This document shows, in pieces, positions 15,509-29,048 of a DNA stretch of 64,000 nt. The notes beneath the pieces are model-generated. The model saw only the letters and a list, made by a program, of their open reading frames with translations, had not been told where the DNA came from and did no database searches. The stretch's first letter is position 1. Each line of letters opens with the position of its first letter. Position numbers and translations under genes: made by a program. This stretch comes from Microterricola gilva (GTDB taxonomy: Bacteria; Actinomycetota; Actinomycetes; Actinomycetales; Microbacteriaceae): NCBI RefSeq assembly GCF_004217495.1, contig NZ_SHLC01000001.1, positions 2,108,001 through 2,172,000 on the forward strand. The letters are read 5' to 3'.

Positions 15509-17017
15509 CTAGCGGGCGCGCTTCTCGCGCACGCGCATGTTGACGAAGATCGGCGTTCCGGCGAAACCGTAGATCTCGCGCAGGCGGCGCTGGATGTAGC
15601 GACGGTAGCCCGGGTCGAGGAATCCGGTCGTGAACAGCACGAATGTCGGCGGACGGCTGGAGACCTGGGTACCGAACAGGATGCGCGGCTGCTTGCCTCC
15701 GCGCACGGGGTGCGGGTGCGCGGCGGTGAGCTCGGCCAGGAAGGCGTTGAACTTGCCGGTCGCGATGCGGGTGTCCCACGACTCGAGGGCGAGTTCCAGC
15801 GCGGGAACGAGCTTCTCGAGGTGGCGGCCGGTGCGGGCGGAGATGTTCACGCGCGGGGCCCACGCCACGTGGGCCAGGTCCTGCTCGATCTCGCGCTCGA
15901 GGTAGCGGCGACGGTCATCGTCAAGCAGGTCCCACTTGTTGAAGGCCAGCACGAGTGCGCGGCCGGACTCCAGCACGAGGTCGATGATGCGCACGTCCTG
16001 CTCGCTGAGCTTCTCGCTCACGTCGAGGACGACGATGGCGACCTCGGCCTTCTCGAGGGCCGTGCTGGTGCGGAGCGACGCGTAGAAGTCGGCGCCCTGT
16101 GACAGGTGCACACGACGGCGGATGCCGGCGGTGTCGACGAACCGCCAGATCTTGCCGCCGAGCTCGATCTGCTCGTCGACCGGGTCGCGGGTGGTTCCGG
16201 CGAGCTCGTTGACGACGACCCGCTCTTCGCCGGCCGCCTTGTTCAGGAGGCTGGACTTGCCGACGTTCGGCCGGCCGAGGATCGCGACGCGGCGGGGACC
16301 GCCGACCTCCTCCTTGGCGACAGCCGAGATCAGCGGGAGCTTCTTGAGGACCTCGTCGAGCATGTCGGCGACGCCGCGGCCGTGCAGGGCCGAGACGGGG
16401 TACGGCTCGCCGAGGCCGAGGCTCCAGAGCGCCGCAGCGTCCGGCTCCTGGCGGGAGTCGTCCACCTTGTTGGCGAGGAGGAAGACGGGCTTGCCGCTCT
16501 TGCGGAGCATGCGCACGACCTGCTCGTCGGTCGACGTGGCGCCGACCTTGGAGTCGACGACGAAGAGCACGACGTCGCAGAGGTCGATGGCGACCTCGGC
16601 CTGGGCGGCGACGGAGGCGTCGATGCCCTTGGCGTCGGGCTCCCAGCCGCCGGTGTCGACGAGCGTGAAGCGGCGATCGTTCCACTCGCCCTTGTACGAG
16701 ACGCGGTCACGCGTGACGCCTGGAGTGTCTTCGACGACGGCCTCGCGGCGGCCGAGGATGCGGTTGATCAGCGCCGACTTGCCCACGTTGGGGCGGCCGA
16801 CGACGGCGATCACCGGCAGCGCGGGCAGGTAGGTGATGGCGTTGGGGTCTTCGGTCGCCGCGTCGAGGACGTCGAAGTCTTCGTCTTCGAGCTCGTAGTC
16901 GGCGAGGCCGGCGCGCAGCGAGTGCGCGCGCTGGACCGCGAGGTCCTCGTCGAGCGTGTTCATCCGCTCAGCGAGGTCGTCGTTCGCGTCGAACTCGTCG
17001 GTGTCGATATCAGTCAT
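15509..17017 (-). CDS. der: Ribosome-assembly GTPase Der (EngA)
   Basis: The 502-residue protein has two tandem GTPase domains and a C-terminal KH-like domain, the unique Der layout. The first P-loop is GRPNVGKS (residues 74-81), with DTPGVTRD and DTGGW switches and NKVDD as the G4 motif. The second has [26 protein letters not shown] and NKWDL. The KH part ends with [18 protein letters not shown]. Der acts in 50S subunit maturation and is essential. An acidic N-terminal extension of about 65 residues is typical of actinobacteria. It is the last gene of the minus-strand cluster, following cmk. Confidence 0.96.
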   Translation of the reverse strand: MTDIDTDEFDANDDLAERMNTLDEDLAVQRAHSLRAGLADYELEDEDFDVLDAATEDPNAITYLPALPVIAVVGRPNVGKSALINRILGRREAVVEDTPGVTRDRVSYKGEWNDRRFTLVDTGGWEPDAKGIDASVAAQAEVAIDLCDVVLFVVDSKVGATSTDEQVVRMLRKSGKPVFLLANKVDDSRQEPDAAALWSLGLGEPYPVSALHGRGVADMLDEVLKKLPLISAVAKEEVGGPRRVAILGRPNVGKSSLLNKAAGEERVVVNELAGTTRDPVDEQIELGGKIWRFVDTAGIRRRVHLSQGADFYASLRTSTALEKAEVAIVVLDVSEKLSEQDVRIIDLVLESGRALVLAFNKWDLLDDDRRRYLEREIEQDLAHVAWAPRVNISARTGRHLEKLVPALELALESWDTRIATGKFNAFLAELTAAHPHPVRGGKQPRILFGTQVSSRPPTFVLFTTGFLDPGYRRYIQRRLREIYGFAGTPIFVNMRVREKRAR

Positions 17018-17042
17018 GAATGTCTCCTCGTGCTGATGTCAC

Positions 17043-17080
17043 TTCGACAAGCTCGGTTCAAGCTCGCCTCAATCAGCGGT
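17043..17080. repeat. Copy of a dispersed TTCGACAAGCTC element
   Basis: TTCGACAAGCTCGG followed by CAATCAGCGG in the der-cmk gap resembles the elements at 38613-38640 and 38781-38805. These match a small repeat family placed in intergenic gaps. Copies are diverged. Confidence 0.45.
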
Positions 17081-17094
17081 TTTTGCGTAGCTGA

Positions 17095-17784
17095 TCAATC
17101 AGCAGTGGTGTCGGTGGCGGCGATCACCGCGATGACGGCATCGACGGTTTCGGCAAAGTTCAGTTCGGTCGAATCGACCGTGGTCACGCCCTCTGCAGCA
17201 TTCAGAAAGTCGACCACGCGCGAATCGGCCTGGTCGCGCTTCTTGAGCTCGGCTCCCGCGGTTGCGGCGGCGTCATCCTGCAGCTCGGCAGACCGTCTGG
17301 CCATTCTAGCCTCTTCGGATGCTGTGAGTAGGATGCGCACGGGCGCATCGGGTGCGACGACGGTCGTGATGTCGCGCCCTTCGACCACGATGCCCGGCTT
17401 GTCGACGCCGGCGGCGATGCTCCGGAATAGCTCGACGAGGTGGCTGCGCACCTCGGGAACGCGGGCGATCGCGCTGACGGCCGCGCTCACCCTGGGTTCG
17501 CGGATCGCGTCCGTGACGTCGTTCGCGCCAACGCGCACGTGGTACTCGGCCGGGTCGGTGCCGATCTCGTAGTCGAAATCAGCGAGAATCCGGATGACGG
17601 CATCCGCATCGTTCTGGTCGATGCCGTTCTCGAGCACGAGCCAGGCCAGCGCGCGGTAGGCGGCGCCGGTGTCGAGGAAGCCGTAGCCGAGCCGGGAGGC
17701 GACGGCCTTGCTCACGCTGGACTTGCCGCTGCCGGCCGGGCCATCGATCGCCACGAGGACGGGGGTCGGGGTGGTCTCTGTCAT
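17095..17784 (-). CDS. cmk: Cytidylate kinase
   Basis: The 229-residue enzyme phosphorylates CMP and dCMP with [22 protein letters not shown] is the P-loop, [14 protein letters not shown] the CMP-binding strand and helix, [21 protein letters not shown] a conserved core element, and RDQADSRV the Rx(D)xxDSxR lid segment, here with KKRDQADSR. Length is normal. It begins 3 bp from the stop of tyrA and is part of the tyrA-cmk-der tail of the cluster. Confidence 0.95.
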   Translation of the reverse strand: MTETTPTPVLVAIDGPAGSGKSSVSKAVASRLGYGFLDTGAAYRALAWLVLENGIDQNDADAVIRILADFDYEIGTDPAEYHVRVGANDVTDAIREPRVSAAVSAIARVPEVRSHLVELFRSIAAGVDKPGIVVEGRDITTVVAPDAPVRILLTASEEARMARRSAELQDDAAATAGAELKKRDQADSRVVDFLNAAEGVTTVDSTELNFAETVDAVIAVIAATDTTAD

Positions 17785-17787
17785 ACT

Positions 17788-18906
17788 TCAGCCTGCAATC
17801 CGCCAGCCGCGGGCGACCAGCTCGGTGGTGAGGCGTTCGACAGCCTCGGGAACGATGGAGATCTCGGCGAGGCCGACCTGCACGCCCGGCGAGTGCTCGA
17901 GGCGCACGTCTTCGAGGTTGACCCCGATCTCGCCGATCTCGTTGAAGAGTCTGGCCAGCTGGCCCGGCTTGTCGTCGACCATCACGATCATGGTGGCGAA
18001 GCGCTTGTCGATGCCGTGCTTGCCCGGCAGACGGGCGACGCCGGTGTTGCCACCGGCGATCTCCTCGGCCACCCGGCGGCGCGCGCCCGGTGCGTCGACG
18101 TCGCCGAGGGCTTCGATGAAGCGGTCGAGGTCCTCACGGTACGCGGCGAGGATCTCGCGCACGGGCGCGGCGTTGGCGCCGAGGATCTGCACCCAGAGTT
18201 CGGCGTCGCTCGCGGCGAGCCTCGTGACGTCGCGCACGCCCTGCCCTGCGAGGTTCACGGCGGCGCTCGGGGCGTCGACGAGGCGTCGGGCCAGCAGGCT
18301 CGAGACGACCTGGGGAACGTGCGAGATCAGCGCGACCCCGCGGTCGTGCTCCTCCGGGCTCATCTCGACGAGCGTCGCGCCGAGATCGAGGATCAGGTCG
18401 TCGATCGCGCTGGCCCGCTTGTACGAGATGGCGTCGTGCGCCGCGACGACCCACGGGCGACCGACGAAGAGGTCGGCACGCCCGGAGAGGGGGCCGCCGC
18501 GTTCCCGGCCGGCCATCGGGTGGGAGCCGATGTAGCGCGAGATGTCGGCACCGCGCTCGCGCAGGGTCTGCAGGATCTGCAACTTCACGCTGGCGACGTC
18601 GGTGACGATCGCGTCGGGGAAGTCGGCGAGTTCGCGCGCCACGATCTCGGCCGTGACGTCGGGGGGAACGGCCACGACGATCAGCTGGGGCCGGTCTCCG
18701 GATGCCGCCGGGCGCCCGGCGCCGAGGTCGGAGGAGATGCTGACGACCGTCGGTGAGGCGTCCGCGAGGACCACCTCGATGCCGCGGGCACGGAGGCCGA
18801 GGCCGATGCTGGTGCCGAGCAGGCCGACGCCGACGATGCGGACCGGGCCGCTCAGGCGGCTCTCCAGCTCCGGTGTCGTGCCCTGCGCGCTGGGTTCTGC
18901 CGCCAT
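17788..18906 (-). CDS. tyrA: Prephenate dehydrogenase with C-terminal ACT domain
   Basis: The 372-residue protein converts prephenate to 4-hydroxyphenylpyruvate, using NAD(P)+, in tyrosine synthesis. A Rossmann GVGLLGTSIGLGLRARG (about 26-42) binds the cofactor, IGSHPMAGRERGGP holds the catalytic His region, and GQGVRDVTRLAASDAELW is the family's C-terminal helical segment. A final ACT domain (MIVMVDDKPGQLARLFNEIG) should mediate feedback by an aromatic amino acid. Its start overlaps the rluB stop by 1 bp. TyrA inside an rluB-cmk-der cluster is common in actinobacteria. Confidence 0.92.
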   Translation of the reverse strand: MAAEPSAQGTTPELESRLSGPVRIVGVGLLGTSIGLGLRARGIEVVLADASPTVVSISSDLGAGRPAASGDRPQLIVVAVPPDVTAEIVARELADFPDAIVTDVASVKLQILQTLRERGADISRYIGSHPMAGRERGGPLSGRADLFVGRPWVVAAHDAISYKRASAIDDLILDLGATLVEMSPEEHDRGVALISHVPQVVSSLLARRLVDAPSAAVNLAGQGVRDVTRLAASDAELWVQILGANAAPVREILAAYREDLDRFIEALGDVDAPGARRRVAEEIAGGNTGVARLPGKHGIDKRFATMIVMVDDKPGQLARLFNEIGEIGVNLEDVRLEHSPGVQVGLAEISIVPEAVERLTTELVARGWRIAG

Positions 18907-19751
18907 CAGAGTCCCTTCCGCTTGGGGCTCTTGTCCGCGCTGCGCACGGCGTGGCTCTGCTGCGCCTCCGCGCCGTCGCGCGAGATGGTGAGCACCTGAC
19001 CGAGCTCGGCCTTGGTGAGTTCGCGCATCTGCCCGATCGGCAGCGTGCCGAGGCTGAGCGGGCCGAACTGGCGGCGCACGAGGTCGACGACGGGGTGGCC
19101 GACCTCGGCCAGCATGCGGCGGACGATGCGGTTGCGCCCGGAGTGCAGGGTGATCTCGACGACACTGTGCGTCTGAGATCCGGCCGGGTCGGAGAGGATG
19201 CGGGCCTTGTCTGCCTTGATCGGGCCGTCGTCGAGCTCGATCCCGCGCTGCAGCAGCGCGACGGTCTGCGCCGTCATCCGGCCGCGGACCTTGGCGACGT
19301 AGGTCTTCGTCACGCCGAAGGACGGGTGCGCGAGGGTGTGGGCGAGGTCGCCGTCGTTGGTGAGGATGAGCAGACCGCTCGTCTCCGCGTCGAGGCGGCC
19401 GACGTTGAAGAGGCGCTCGGAGAAGTCCTTGGTGAAGTAGCTGAGGTCGGGGCGGCCCTGCTCGTCGTTCATGGAGGACACGACGCCGGTCGGCTTGTTC
19501 AGCATGATGTAGCGCTTGGTCGCGTCCAGCTGCACGCCGAGGCCGTTCACCGACACGAGGTCGGTCTCCGGGTTCACGCGGGTGCCGAGTTCGGTCACCG
19601 TCACGCCGTTGACGGCGATGCGGCCCTCGACGATGTACTGCTCGATGACGCGGCGGGAGGCGATGCCGGCCGCGGCGAGGAGCTTCTGCAGGCGAACGCC
19701 GTCAGGCCCGGCATCCGGGGTCAGAGGGGGGAAATCGTCATCGTAGGTCAT
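18906..19751 (-). CDS. rluB: 23S rRNA pseudouridine synthase, RluB/RsuA family
   Basis: The 281-residue protein starts with an S4 RNA-binding domain (RLQKLLAAAGIASRRVIEQY, VNG) followed by the synthase core. GRLDAETSGLLILTNDGDLAH carries the catalytic Asp of motif II. GRNRIVRRMLAEVGHPVVDLVR is motif III of the RsuA/RluB/E/F branch. It probably isomerises a uridine in 23S rRNA near the peptidyl-transferase centre. Assignment to RluB rather than RsuA rests on the genomic context with scpAB. The start overlaps the scpB stop by 14 bp. Confidence 0.9.
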   Translation of the reverse strand: MTYDDDFPPLTPDAGPDGVRLQKLLAAAGIASRRVIEQYIVEGRIAVNGVTVTELGTRVNPETDLVSVNGLGVQLDATKRYIMLNKPTGVVSSMNDEQGRPDLSYFTKDFSERLFNVGRLDAETSGLLILTNDGDLAHTLAHPSFGVTKTYVAKVRGRMTAQTVALLQRGIELDDGPIKADKARILSDPAGSQTHSVVEITLHSGRNRIVRRMLAEVGHPVVDLVRRQFGPLSLGTLPIGQMRELTKAELGQVLTISRDGAEAQQSHAVRSADKSPKRKGL

Positions 19752-20355
19752 GGCTGAATCCTTCCGCGCCGTCCTCGAGCAGAGGAGAAATCGGCGGCAG
19801 TTCGTCGAGGGAGTTCACGCCGAGCTGCGTCAGGAGCAGATCGGTCGTGGCGTAGTTGATGGCGCCGGTTTCGGCGTCGGTGAAAGCTTCGGTGATGAGT
19901 CCGCGGCCGAGCAGCGTGCGCACGACGGAGTCGACGTTCACGGCCCGGATGGAGGCGATGGCGCCGCGGCTGATGGGTTGCTTGTACGCGATCACCGCGA
20001 GGGTCTCCAGCGCGGCCTGGGAGAGCTTGCTCGGATTCTGGGTGACGACGAAGTCGGCGACGACGGTGTCGTACTCCGCACGCACGTAGAAGCGCCAGCC
20101 GCCGCCGACCTCGCGCAGTTCGAAGCCGCGACGGATGCCGGCAGGCTGCCCGTCCGCGTCGAGCCCGTCGTAGTCGTTGACGAGTCGGGCGACGGCCGCC
20201 TCGGTCTCGGCGACGGGGCGGCCGAGCGCCGTGGCGAGGTGCACGAGGCCCTGCGGTTCGTCGGCGACGAGCAGGATGGCCTCGAGGGCCCGCTCGATGT
20301 CGACGTCACGTGCAGGCACGGTCTCCGTTGCTGGCACGGTCTCAGTTTCACTCAT
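19738..20355 (-). CDS. scpB: Segregation and condensation protein B
   Basis: The 205-residue winged-helix protein is the ScpB subunit that, as a dimer, bridges ScpA in the SMC-ScpAB condensin. Recognisable parts are RALEAILLVADEPQGLVHLA at the N-terminus and LETLAVIAYKQPISRGAIASIRAVNVDSVVRTLLGRGLI, the core ScpB signature (ETLAIIAYxQPI). I chose ATG 20353-20355, with GGAG 9 nt upstream, overlapping the scpA stop by 8 bp; an earlier ATG at 20388 is possible. No smc gene lies in the window. Confidence 0.93.
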   Translation of the reverse strand: MSETETVPATETVPARDVDIERALEAILLVADEPQGLVHLATALGRPVAETEAAVARLVNDYDGLDADGQPAGIRRGFELREVGGGWRFYVRAEYDTVVADFVVTQNPSKLSQAALETLAVIAYKQPISRGAIASIRAVNVDSVVRTLLGRGLITEAFTDAETGAINYATTDLLLTQLGVNSLDELPPISPLLEDGAEGFSHDLR

Positions 20356-21187
20356 CGTAATCGGCTCCGAGGTTGGCGAGGCTGTCATCGGTCCAGGACT
20401 CCGCCGTCCAGCGCAGCGTGAGCTCTCCGAGCGGCTCCAGCTGCTCGAAGGCGATCGCCGCGTGCCGGTAGAGCTCGAGCACAGCCAGGAAGCGGGCGAT
20501 GACGATGCCCTTCTGACTGCCGGAATCGTGGTCGAGGCCGCTGACCAGCTGGCGGAAGCTGGTCGGCTCTCCCCCGCGCAGCACCGCGACGATGTGGGCG
20601 GCCTGCTCCCGGATGCTCACCAGCGGGGCGTGCAGGTGCTCGAGGCCGACGACGGGGATGTCGCGCGGCGTGAACGCGAGCGTTGCGATCGCCGCGAAGT
20701 CGCTTGCGGAGAGCGTCCAGACGAGCTCTGGGGTCTGCTGGCGGTACTTCTCCTCGAGCCGCACCGTGCGGGCGTGCCTGGTGGACTCGTGTTCGAGGTG
20801 CGACGCGAACCAGGCGGAGGCCTCCTTGAAGGCGCGGTACTGCAGCAGCCGGGCGAAGAGCAGGTCGCGCGCCTCGAGCAGGGCCACGTCCTCGGCGTCG
20901 ACGAGTTCGCCCTGCGGCAGCAGCCCTGCAACCTTGAGGTCGAGCAGGGTGGCGGCGACGACGAGGAACTCGCTGGCCTGGTCGAGCTCCTTCTCGGAGT
21001 CGAGGCCGCGCAGGTAGGCGATGAACTCGTCGGTCACCCGGCTGAGCGAGACCTCCGTGATGTCCAGCTCGTGCTTCGAGATGAGGCTGAGCAGCAGGTC
21101 GAATGGGCCGGAGAAGTTGCTGAGGGCGACGCTGAAACCGGCGTCGGTTGGCTGAGCGGGCGCGGCCGCGCTAGGCGACTGCGCCAC
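20348..21187 (-). CDS. scpA: Segregation and condensation protein A (kleisin)
   Basis: The 279-residue kleisin links SMC heads. The core begins FSVALSNFSGPFDLLLSLISKHELDI (family: FEGPLDLLLHLI) and continues with LVVAATLLDLKVAGLLPQG, then a charged linker, ending in a C-terminal winged helix around GLDHDSGSQKGIVIARFLAVLELYR (family: VxxFLALLEL). I chose GTG 21185-21187, which overlaps the parA stop by 17 bp; the frame is open farther upstream but that part is antisense-like and unrelated. It is cotranscribed with parA and scpB. Confidence 0.94.
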   Translation of the reverse strand: MAQSPSAAAPAQPTDAGFSVALSNFSGPFDLLLSLISKHELDITEVSLSRVTDEFIAYLRGLDSEKELDQASEFLVVAATLLDLKVAGLLPQGELVDAEDVALLEARDLLFARLLQYRAFKEASAWFASHLEHESTRHARTVRLEEKYRQQTPELVWTLSASDFAAIATLAFTPRDIPVVGLEHLHAPLVSIREQAAHIVAVLRGGEPTSFRQLVSGLDHDSGSQKGIVIARFLAVLELYRHAAIAFEQLEPLGELTLRWTAESWTDDSLANLGADYDE

Positions 21188-22127
21188 GACTGACCAGCTC
21201 TCGGGCGAGCTGCCGGTAGGCGCGCGCTGCCGCGTGCTCCGGCGCAAACTGGGTGATGGGGGCACCGGCGACACTGGCATCCGGGAACTTCACGGTGCGG
21301 CCGATCACCGTCTCGAGCACCTTGTCTCCGAAGGCGTCGACGACGCGCTCGAGTACCTCGCGCGAGTGCAGGGTGCGCGAGTCGTACATGGTGGCCAGGA
21401 TGCCGTCGAGCTCGATGGCCGGGTTCAACCGGTCGCGCACCTTGTCGATGGTCTCGATCAGCAGTGCGACGCCGCGGAGCGCGAAGAACTCGCACTCGAG
21501 GGGAATGAGCACGCCGTGGCTGGCGGTGAGGGCGTTGACGGTCAGCAGGCCGAGCGATGGCTGGCAGTCGATCAGCACGACGTCGTAGTCGTCGCTGACC
21601 TTGCGCAGCACGCTGGCGAGGATCTGCTCGCGGGCGACCTCGTTGACGAGGTGCACCTCGGCGGCCGAGAGGTCGATGTTGGCCGGGATCACGTCGAGCC
21701 CCGGCACCTTGGTCTTCTGGATGGCATCACGCGGGTCGACGGAGCGCGAGAGCAGCAGGTCGTAGATCGTTGGCACATCGTGCGTCTGCACGCCGAGGCC
21801 GGCCGACAGGGCGCCCTGCGGGTCGAAGTCGATGGCGAGCACGCGGCGGCCGTACTCGGCGAGGGCGGCTCCGAGGCTGATCGTCGTCGTGGTCTTGCCG
21901 ACGCCACCCTTCTGGTTGCACAGGGCGATGACCCTGGCGGGACCGTGTCCCTTGAGCGGGACCGGGACGGGGAAGTCGGTCTGCGGGCGGTTGGTCGGGC
22001 CGAGGGTGCCAGCGCCTTCAGTCACCGGAGTGCGGCCCAGGGCGGAAAGTTCAGCGAGGGGAAGTTCCGCCGAGTTGTCTCGCATACTCGCCACGCTGAT
22101 CTCCTGGTCTGGGCTCGCGCCCATCAA
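21171..22127 (-). CDS. parA: ParA-family ATPase of the xerD-scpA locus
   Basis: The 318-residue protein has a deviant Walker A KGGVGKTTTT (73-82), FDPQGALSAGLG as the switch/Walker A' region, and VLIDCQPSLGLLTVNAL as Walker B. It is the stand-alone ParA/Soj-type ATPase conserved between xerD and scpAB in actinobacteria (as Rv1708 in M. tuberculosis), distinct from the oriC-proximal ParA. No parB is adjacent, so a role with ScpAB in chromosome organisation is likely but inferred. A disordered N-terminus of about 60 residues precedes the ATPase core. Confidence 0.92.
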   Translation of the reverse strand: MMGASPDQEISVASMRDNSAELPLAELSALGRTPVTEGAGTLGPTNRPQTDFPVPVPLKGHGPARVIALCNQKGGVGKTTTTISLGAALAEYGRRVLAIDFDPQGALSAGLGVQTHDVPTIYDLLLSRSVDPRDAIQKTKVPGLDVIPANIDLSAAEVHLVNEVAREQILASVLRKVSDDYDVVLIDCQPSLGLLTVNALTASHGVLIPLECEFFALRGVALLIETIDKVRDRLNPAIELDGILATMYDSRTLHSREVLERVVDAFGDKVLETVIGRTVKFPDASVAGAPITQFAPEHAAARAYRQLARELVSRGAVA

Positions 22128-22205
22128 ACATTGCCCATCAACATCGTGCCCAGTGAATCGTGGGCCGACGGTGCCACCGGAAGAGCCGGGAGCACGTGTT
22201 CGATT

Positions 22206-23183
22206 CTAGCGAGCGCGAGGGTGGGCACTCGTGTACATATCGCGGAGTGTATCGGCTGTGACCAATGTGTAGATCTGGGTGGTCGCGACCGAGGAGTGGC
22301 CGAGCAGCTCCTGTACGACGCGCACATCGGCGCCTCCGGCCAGCAGATGGGTCGCGAAGGAGTGGCGCAGCGTGTGCGGAGACACCTCGACGTCGAGCCC
22401 GGCGCGGGCGGCTGCGGCCCGGATGATGAGCCAGGCGTTCTGGCGCGACACGCGTTGACCGCGCAGGCCGAGGAAGAGTGCCGGGGTGGCGGTTCCGCGC
22501 CGCGAGAGCACGGGCCTGGCCCGCACCAGGTAGGCGTCGATGGCCGCCCTGGCGAAGCTGCCGACGGGCACGATGCGCTGCTTGCCGCCCTTGCCGAGCA
22601 GCCGCACCACCTCGCGGTCGATCACGTCGTCGACGTTGAGGTCGACCGCCTCGGAGACGCGCGCACCGGTCGCGTAGAGCAGCTCGAGCAGCGCGTGGTC
22701 GCGCAGCTGCTGCACCTCGTCGCCGCGTGTCGCGTCCAGCAGCGCCTCGACCTGTTCGATCGTGATGGCCTTGGGCAGCCGGCTGCCGAGCTTGGGCGGT
22801 TTCGTCTCGTGCGCGGCATCCGTCTCTGTCGTGCCCTCATCGAGCAGGAAACGGTGCCAGCCCCGCACGGAGGAGAGAACCCTGGCGATCGAGGAGGCCT
22901 TCAGCGGCTCCTCCTCGCGCGTGCCGAGGTGGCGCACGAAGTCGCTCACGTGGTTGCTCGTGACGGCGGCGGGGTCGGTGATGCCCTCCTCGGCCAGCCA
23001 GTGCGCGTAGAGCGCGAGGTCGCGACGGTAGGCCGCGACGGTGTTGGCCGAGAGGCCGCGTTCGACGGTGACGTGGCGCAGATAGTTGTGCACCGCGCGC
23101 TCGACGGCGCTCGACGGGGCCTCATGGCCCGTGTGGGGAACCGCAATCGCGGCGGTCGTCGCCGGTTCCGGCTCGGCCGTCAC
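22206..23183 (-). CDS. xerD: Site-specific tyrosine recombinase XerD
   Basis: The 325-residue protein has an N-terminal SAM-like core-binding domain ([20 protein letters not shown]) and a catalytic domain with the full set [53 protein letters not shown]. XerD with XerC resolves chromosome dimers at dif. Its fixed place next to parA-scpAB shows it is the housekeeping enzyme, not an island integrase. The GTG start overlaps the NUDIX stop by 4 bp. Confidence 0.95.
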   Translation of the reverse strand: MTAEPEPATTAAIAVPHTGHEAPSSAVERAVHNYLRHVTVERGLSANTVAAYRRDLALYAHWLAEEGITDPAAVTSNHVSDFVRHLGTREEEPLKASSIARVLSSVRGWHRFLLDEGTTETDAAHETKPPKLGSRLPKAITIEQVEALLDATRGDEVQQLRDHALLELLYATGARVSEAVDLNVDDVIDREVVRLLGKGGKQRIVPVGSFARAAIDAYLVRARPVLSRRGTATPALFLGLRGQRVSRQNAWLIIRAAAARAGLDVEVSPHTLRHSFATHLLAGGADVRVVQELLGHSSVATTQIYTLVTADTLRDMYTSAHPRAR

Positions 23184-23878
23184 GCCCCGAACGCCTCACT
23201 CTTCGGATGCCGCGGCCAGATCACGTCGCCGGCCTCCAGACCCTGCCATCCGCGGGACCTGGCCACCGTGGCCGCGAGCACGCCGACAACGAGCGACGGG
23301 TTCTGCAGTTCCCTGGCCATCACGGCGTCGACGGCCTCATCCAGCGAGACCCAGCGCAGCTCGATGTCTGCTTCCTCGTCGCTGCGCGGGAACGGCTCGG
23401 CGGTGGCGCTCAGGCCGCGGGCGAGGTAGATCCGGATCGCCTCGTCGCTGCCGCCCGGCGAGGTGTAGAACTCGCTGAGCACGCTCCACTCGCTCGCCTT
23501 GAGGTCGGCCTCCTCGGCCAGCTCGCGCTGCGCGGCGAGGAGCGGGCTCTCTCCGCGCACATCGAGCAGCCCGGCCGGGATCTCCCACTCCCGCGCGCGC
23601 ACCGGATGCCGGTACTGCTTGATCAGCAGCACCCGCTCGGTCTCGTCGATCGCGAGCACGGCGACGGCACCGGTGTGGTCGACGAAGTCACGCTCGATGA
23701 CCGCACCGTTGTACTCGAAGCGCTCACGGCGCACATCCCAGACTCGGCCGGTGAAGACCGTGTTGGACGAGAGCACCGCGACCGCCTGCGGCGTGTCGGC
23801 CAATGGCGACGCGGCCAGTGGCGAAGCGGCCGCTGCCGAGCCGGCAGGCGGTTCGCGGTGCTCATCGTTGTTCGTCAT
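23180..23878 (-). CDS. NUDIX hydrolase, ADP-ribose pyrophosphatase type
   Basis: The 232-residue protein has an Ala/Ser-rich N-terminus of about 35 residues, then an ADP-ribose pyrophosphatase fold: [24 protein letters not shown] is the family's QYRxxxxxxxxExPAG strand, and [17 protein letters not shown] the Nudix box (REL-EE metal ligands; the terminal Gly is Asp here). [17 protein letters not shown] follows as in ADPRPases. It should cleave ADP-ribose to AMP and ribose 5-phosphate. It lies between pyrG and xerD as in M. tuberculosis Rv1700. Confidence 0.9.
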   Translation of the reverse strand: MTNNDEHREPPAGSAAAASPLAASPLADTPQAVAVLSSNTVFTGRVWDVRRERFEYNGAVIERDFVDHTGAVAVLAIDETERVLLIKQYRHPVRAREWEIPAGLLDVRGESPLLAAQRELAEEADLKASEWSVLSEFYTSPGGSDEAIRIYLARGLSATAEPFPRSDEEADIELRWVSLDEAVDAVMARELQNPSLVVGVLAATVARSRGWQGLEAGDVIWPRHPKSEAFGA

Positions 23879-23896
23879 GCGCTGAGCGCCCTCGCC

Positions 23897-27310
<3,414 letters not shown>

Positions 27311-27318
<8 letters not shown>

Positions 27319-28231
27319 GGCCGATCGGCCCCCGCCAGCCGGTGACCGGCAGTTCGAACTTGTTGACGAGGCGGTCGGTGAACGGCGCCTGGTGCAGGCG
27401 TGCCAGACGCACGGGAACCGGGCTGCGGCGCACGACGACGCGTGCACCTGGCGGCAGATCGTGGGCGCGGCGGCCGTCGCACCAGAGCACGCCGGAGGCG
27501 TCGGTGCGCGCGAGCACCTCGACGGCCAGGGAGGAGTCCGGGCCGACGACGAGGGGGCGTGCGAAGAGGGCGTGCGCGCTGAGCGGCACGAGGAGCATGG
27601 CGTCGAGCGTCGGCCAGACGATCGGACCGCCGGCCGAGAAGGCGTACGCCGTCGACCCGGTCGGGGTCGACATGACGACGCCGTCGCAGCCGAAGGTGGA
27701 GAGCGGCCGGCCGTCGACCTCGATGACGACCTCGAGCATGCGTTCGCGGCTCGCCTTCTCGACGGTGGCCTCGTTGAGCGCCCACGTCTCGTAGATGACG
27801 GTCTCGTCGACCTTGACGCGCACGGAGAGCGTCATCCGCTCCTCGACGAGGTAGTCGCGTTGCAGGCCGCGGTTGATCGCCTCACTGAGGTTGTCGCGCT
27901 CGCTCTCGGCGAGGAAGCCGACGTGCCCGAGGTTCACACCGAGCAGCGGTGCCGATGCACCGCGCACGAGCTCCGCCGCGCGCAGGATGGTGCCGTCGCC
28001 GCCGAGCACGACCACGAGTTCGAGGTCTTGTGGCTGCACATCGACGCCGAGCAGCAGCAGTGAGCCACCGTGGTCGGGGAAGAAGTCGCGCAGATCGTCA
28101 CCCTGATCCGCTGGAATCACGGGCGTCGCGCCGGCCGCACGCAGCTGCGCACAGGTGGCCACGGCTGCCTCGAGCGCGTCACGGCGCCCAGTGTGCGCGA
28201 CGACGAGGATGGGGCGCTGCACTGGCGTCAT
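27311..28231 (-). CDS. nadK: NAD kinase
   Basis: The 306-residue enzyme makes NADP from NAD with ATP or polyphosphate. VVLGGDGTILRAAELV carries the GGDG motif, PLLGVNLGHVGFLAE the NE/D-substituted helix, and VMSTPTGSTAYAFSAGGPIV the conserved TPTGSTAY region. It ends within an 8-bp overlap with the recN GTG and is preceded by tlyA, whose stop is 4 bp upstream. This is the canonical tlyA-nadK-recN order. Confidence 0.96.
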
Positions 28232-28235
28232 AACG

Positions 28236-29048
28236 TCATGCTCCCGTCGTGGCTGTTACTCGGTCGATCCATTCTGACGGATCAGCGCCCTCTGTGGCGC
28301 TCAACCAGACGAGATACTCGTGATTTCCCGATCCGCCTGCAATCGGCGAGGCCACGAGGCCGGCCGTGCGGAGCCCGAGATCGTGGGCGGCCCACAGCAC
28401 GCCGTTGACTGCTTCCGCGCGCAGACCGGGGTTTTTCACGACGCCCTCGCGGATGCCGGTGCGCCCGACCTCGAACTGCGGCTTGATCAGCAGCACGAAG
28501 TCGGCTCCCTGCTCGGCCGTCTCGACGAAAGCGGGCAGCACGGTCAGCAGCGAGATGAACGACAGGTCGGCGACGACGACGCTCGGCCGCTCCGGCCAGC
28601 GGCTGGCGGCGGCGAGCGACTCTGCGTTCATGTAGCGCACGTTGTAGCCCTCGACGAGGGTCAGTCGCTCCTCCTCCGCGAGCTCAGCTGCGAGCTGGCC
28701 GTGGCCGACGTCGACTGCCAGAACCCGCGCCGCTCCGCGTTCGAGCAGCACCTGGCTGAATCCACCGGTCGAGGCTCCGGCGTCGAGCACGGTGGCACCC
28801 TCGATCGTGACGGGGAACGCGTCGAGTGCCGCGATGAGCTTGTGCGCGGCGCGACTCACGTAGTGGTCGGCTCCGGCGACCTCGATGCGCTGCGAGGGGA
28901 AGACCTTGGTGGCCGGCTTGATGATGGGCTTGCCGTTCACGGTGACGAGGCCCTCAGCGACAAGCGTCGCCGCGTGGGTGCGCGAACGGGCGAGGCCGCG
29001 CTCGGCCAGTGCGGCATCCAGACGGATGCCTGCGTTGTGGTCGGTCAT
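28236..29048 (-). CDS. tlyA: TlyA-family rRNA 2'-O-methyltransferase
   Basis: The 270-residue protein combines an N-terminal S4 RNA-binding domain (IRLDAALAERGLARSRTHAA, VNGKPI) with a FtsJ-like methyltransferase: TVLDAGASTGGFSQVLLERGA is the SAM-binding loop, and the K-D-K-E tetrad is carried by segments such as HKLIAAL, VVADLSFISL and LLIKPQFEVG. Mycobacterial TlyA methylates 16S C1409 and 23S C1920 and confers capreomycin sensitivity. The start follows the small ORF stop directly (positions 29048/29049). Confidence 0.94.
   Translation of the reverse strand: MTDHNAGIRLDAALAERGLARSRTHAATLVAEGLVTVNGKPIIKPATKVFPSQRIEVAGADHYVSRAAHKLIAALDAFPVTIEGATVLDAGASTGGFSQVLLERGAARVLAVDVGHGQLAAELAEEERLTLVEGYNVRYMNAESLAAASRWPERPSVVVADLSFISLLTVLPAFVETAEQGADFVLLIKPQFEVGRTGIREGVVKNPGLRAEAVNGVLWAAHDLGLRTAGLVASPIAGGSGNHEYLVWLSATEGADPSEWIDRVTATTGA

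Noticed and set aside
16106-17572. A 488-codon plus-strand frame opposite der
   Set aside because: Der has all GTPase motifs on the minus strand. The opposite frame is an Asp/Glu/Ala/Val-rich mirror of it.
22206-23183. XerD considered as an island integrase
   Set aside because: It is embedded in the conserved nudix-xerD-parA-scpAB order and is the housekeeping dimer-resolution enzyme.
21234-23429. A 731-codon plus-strand frame across parA and xerD
   Set aside because: It is antisense to two well-defined genes and shows no domain.
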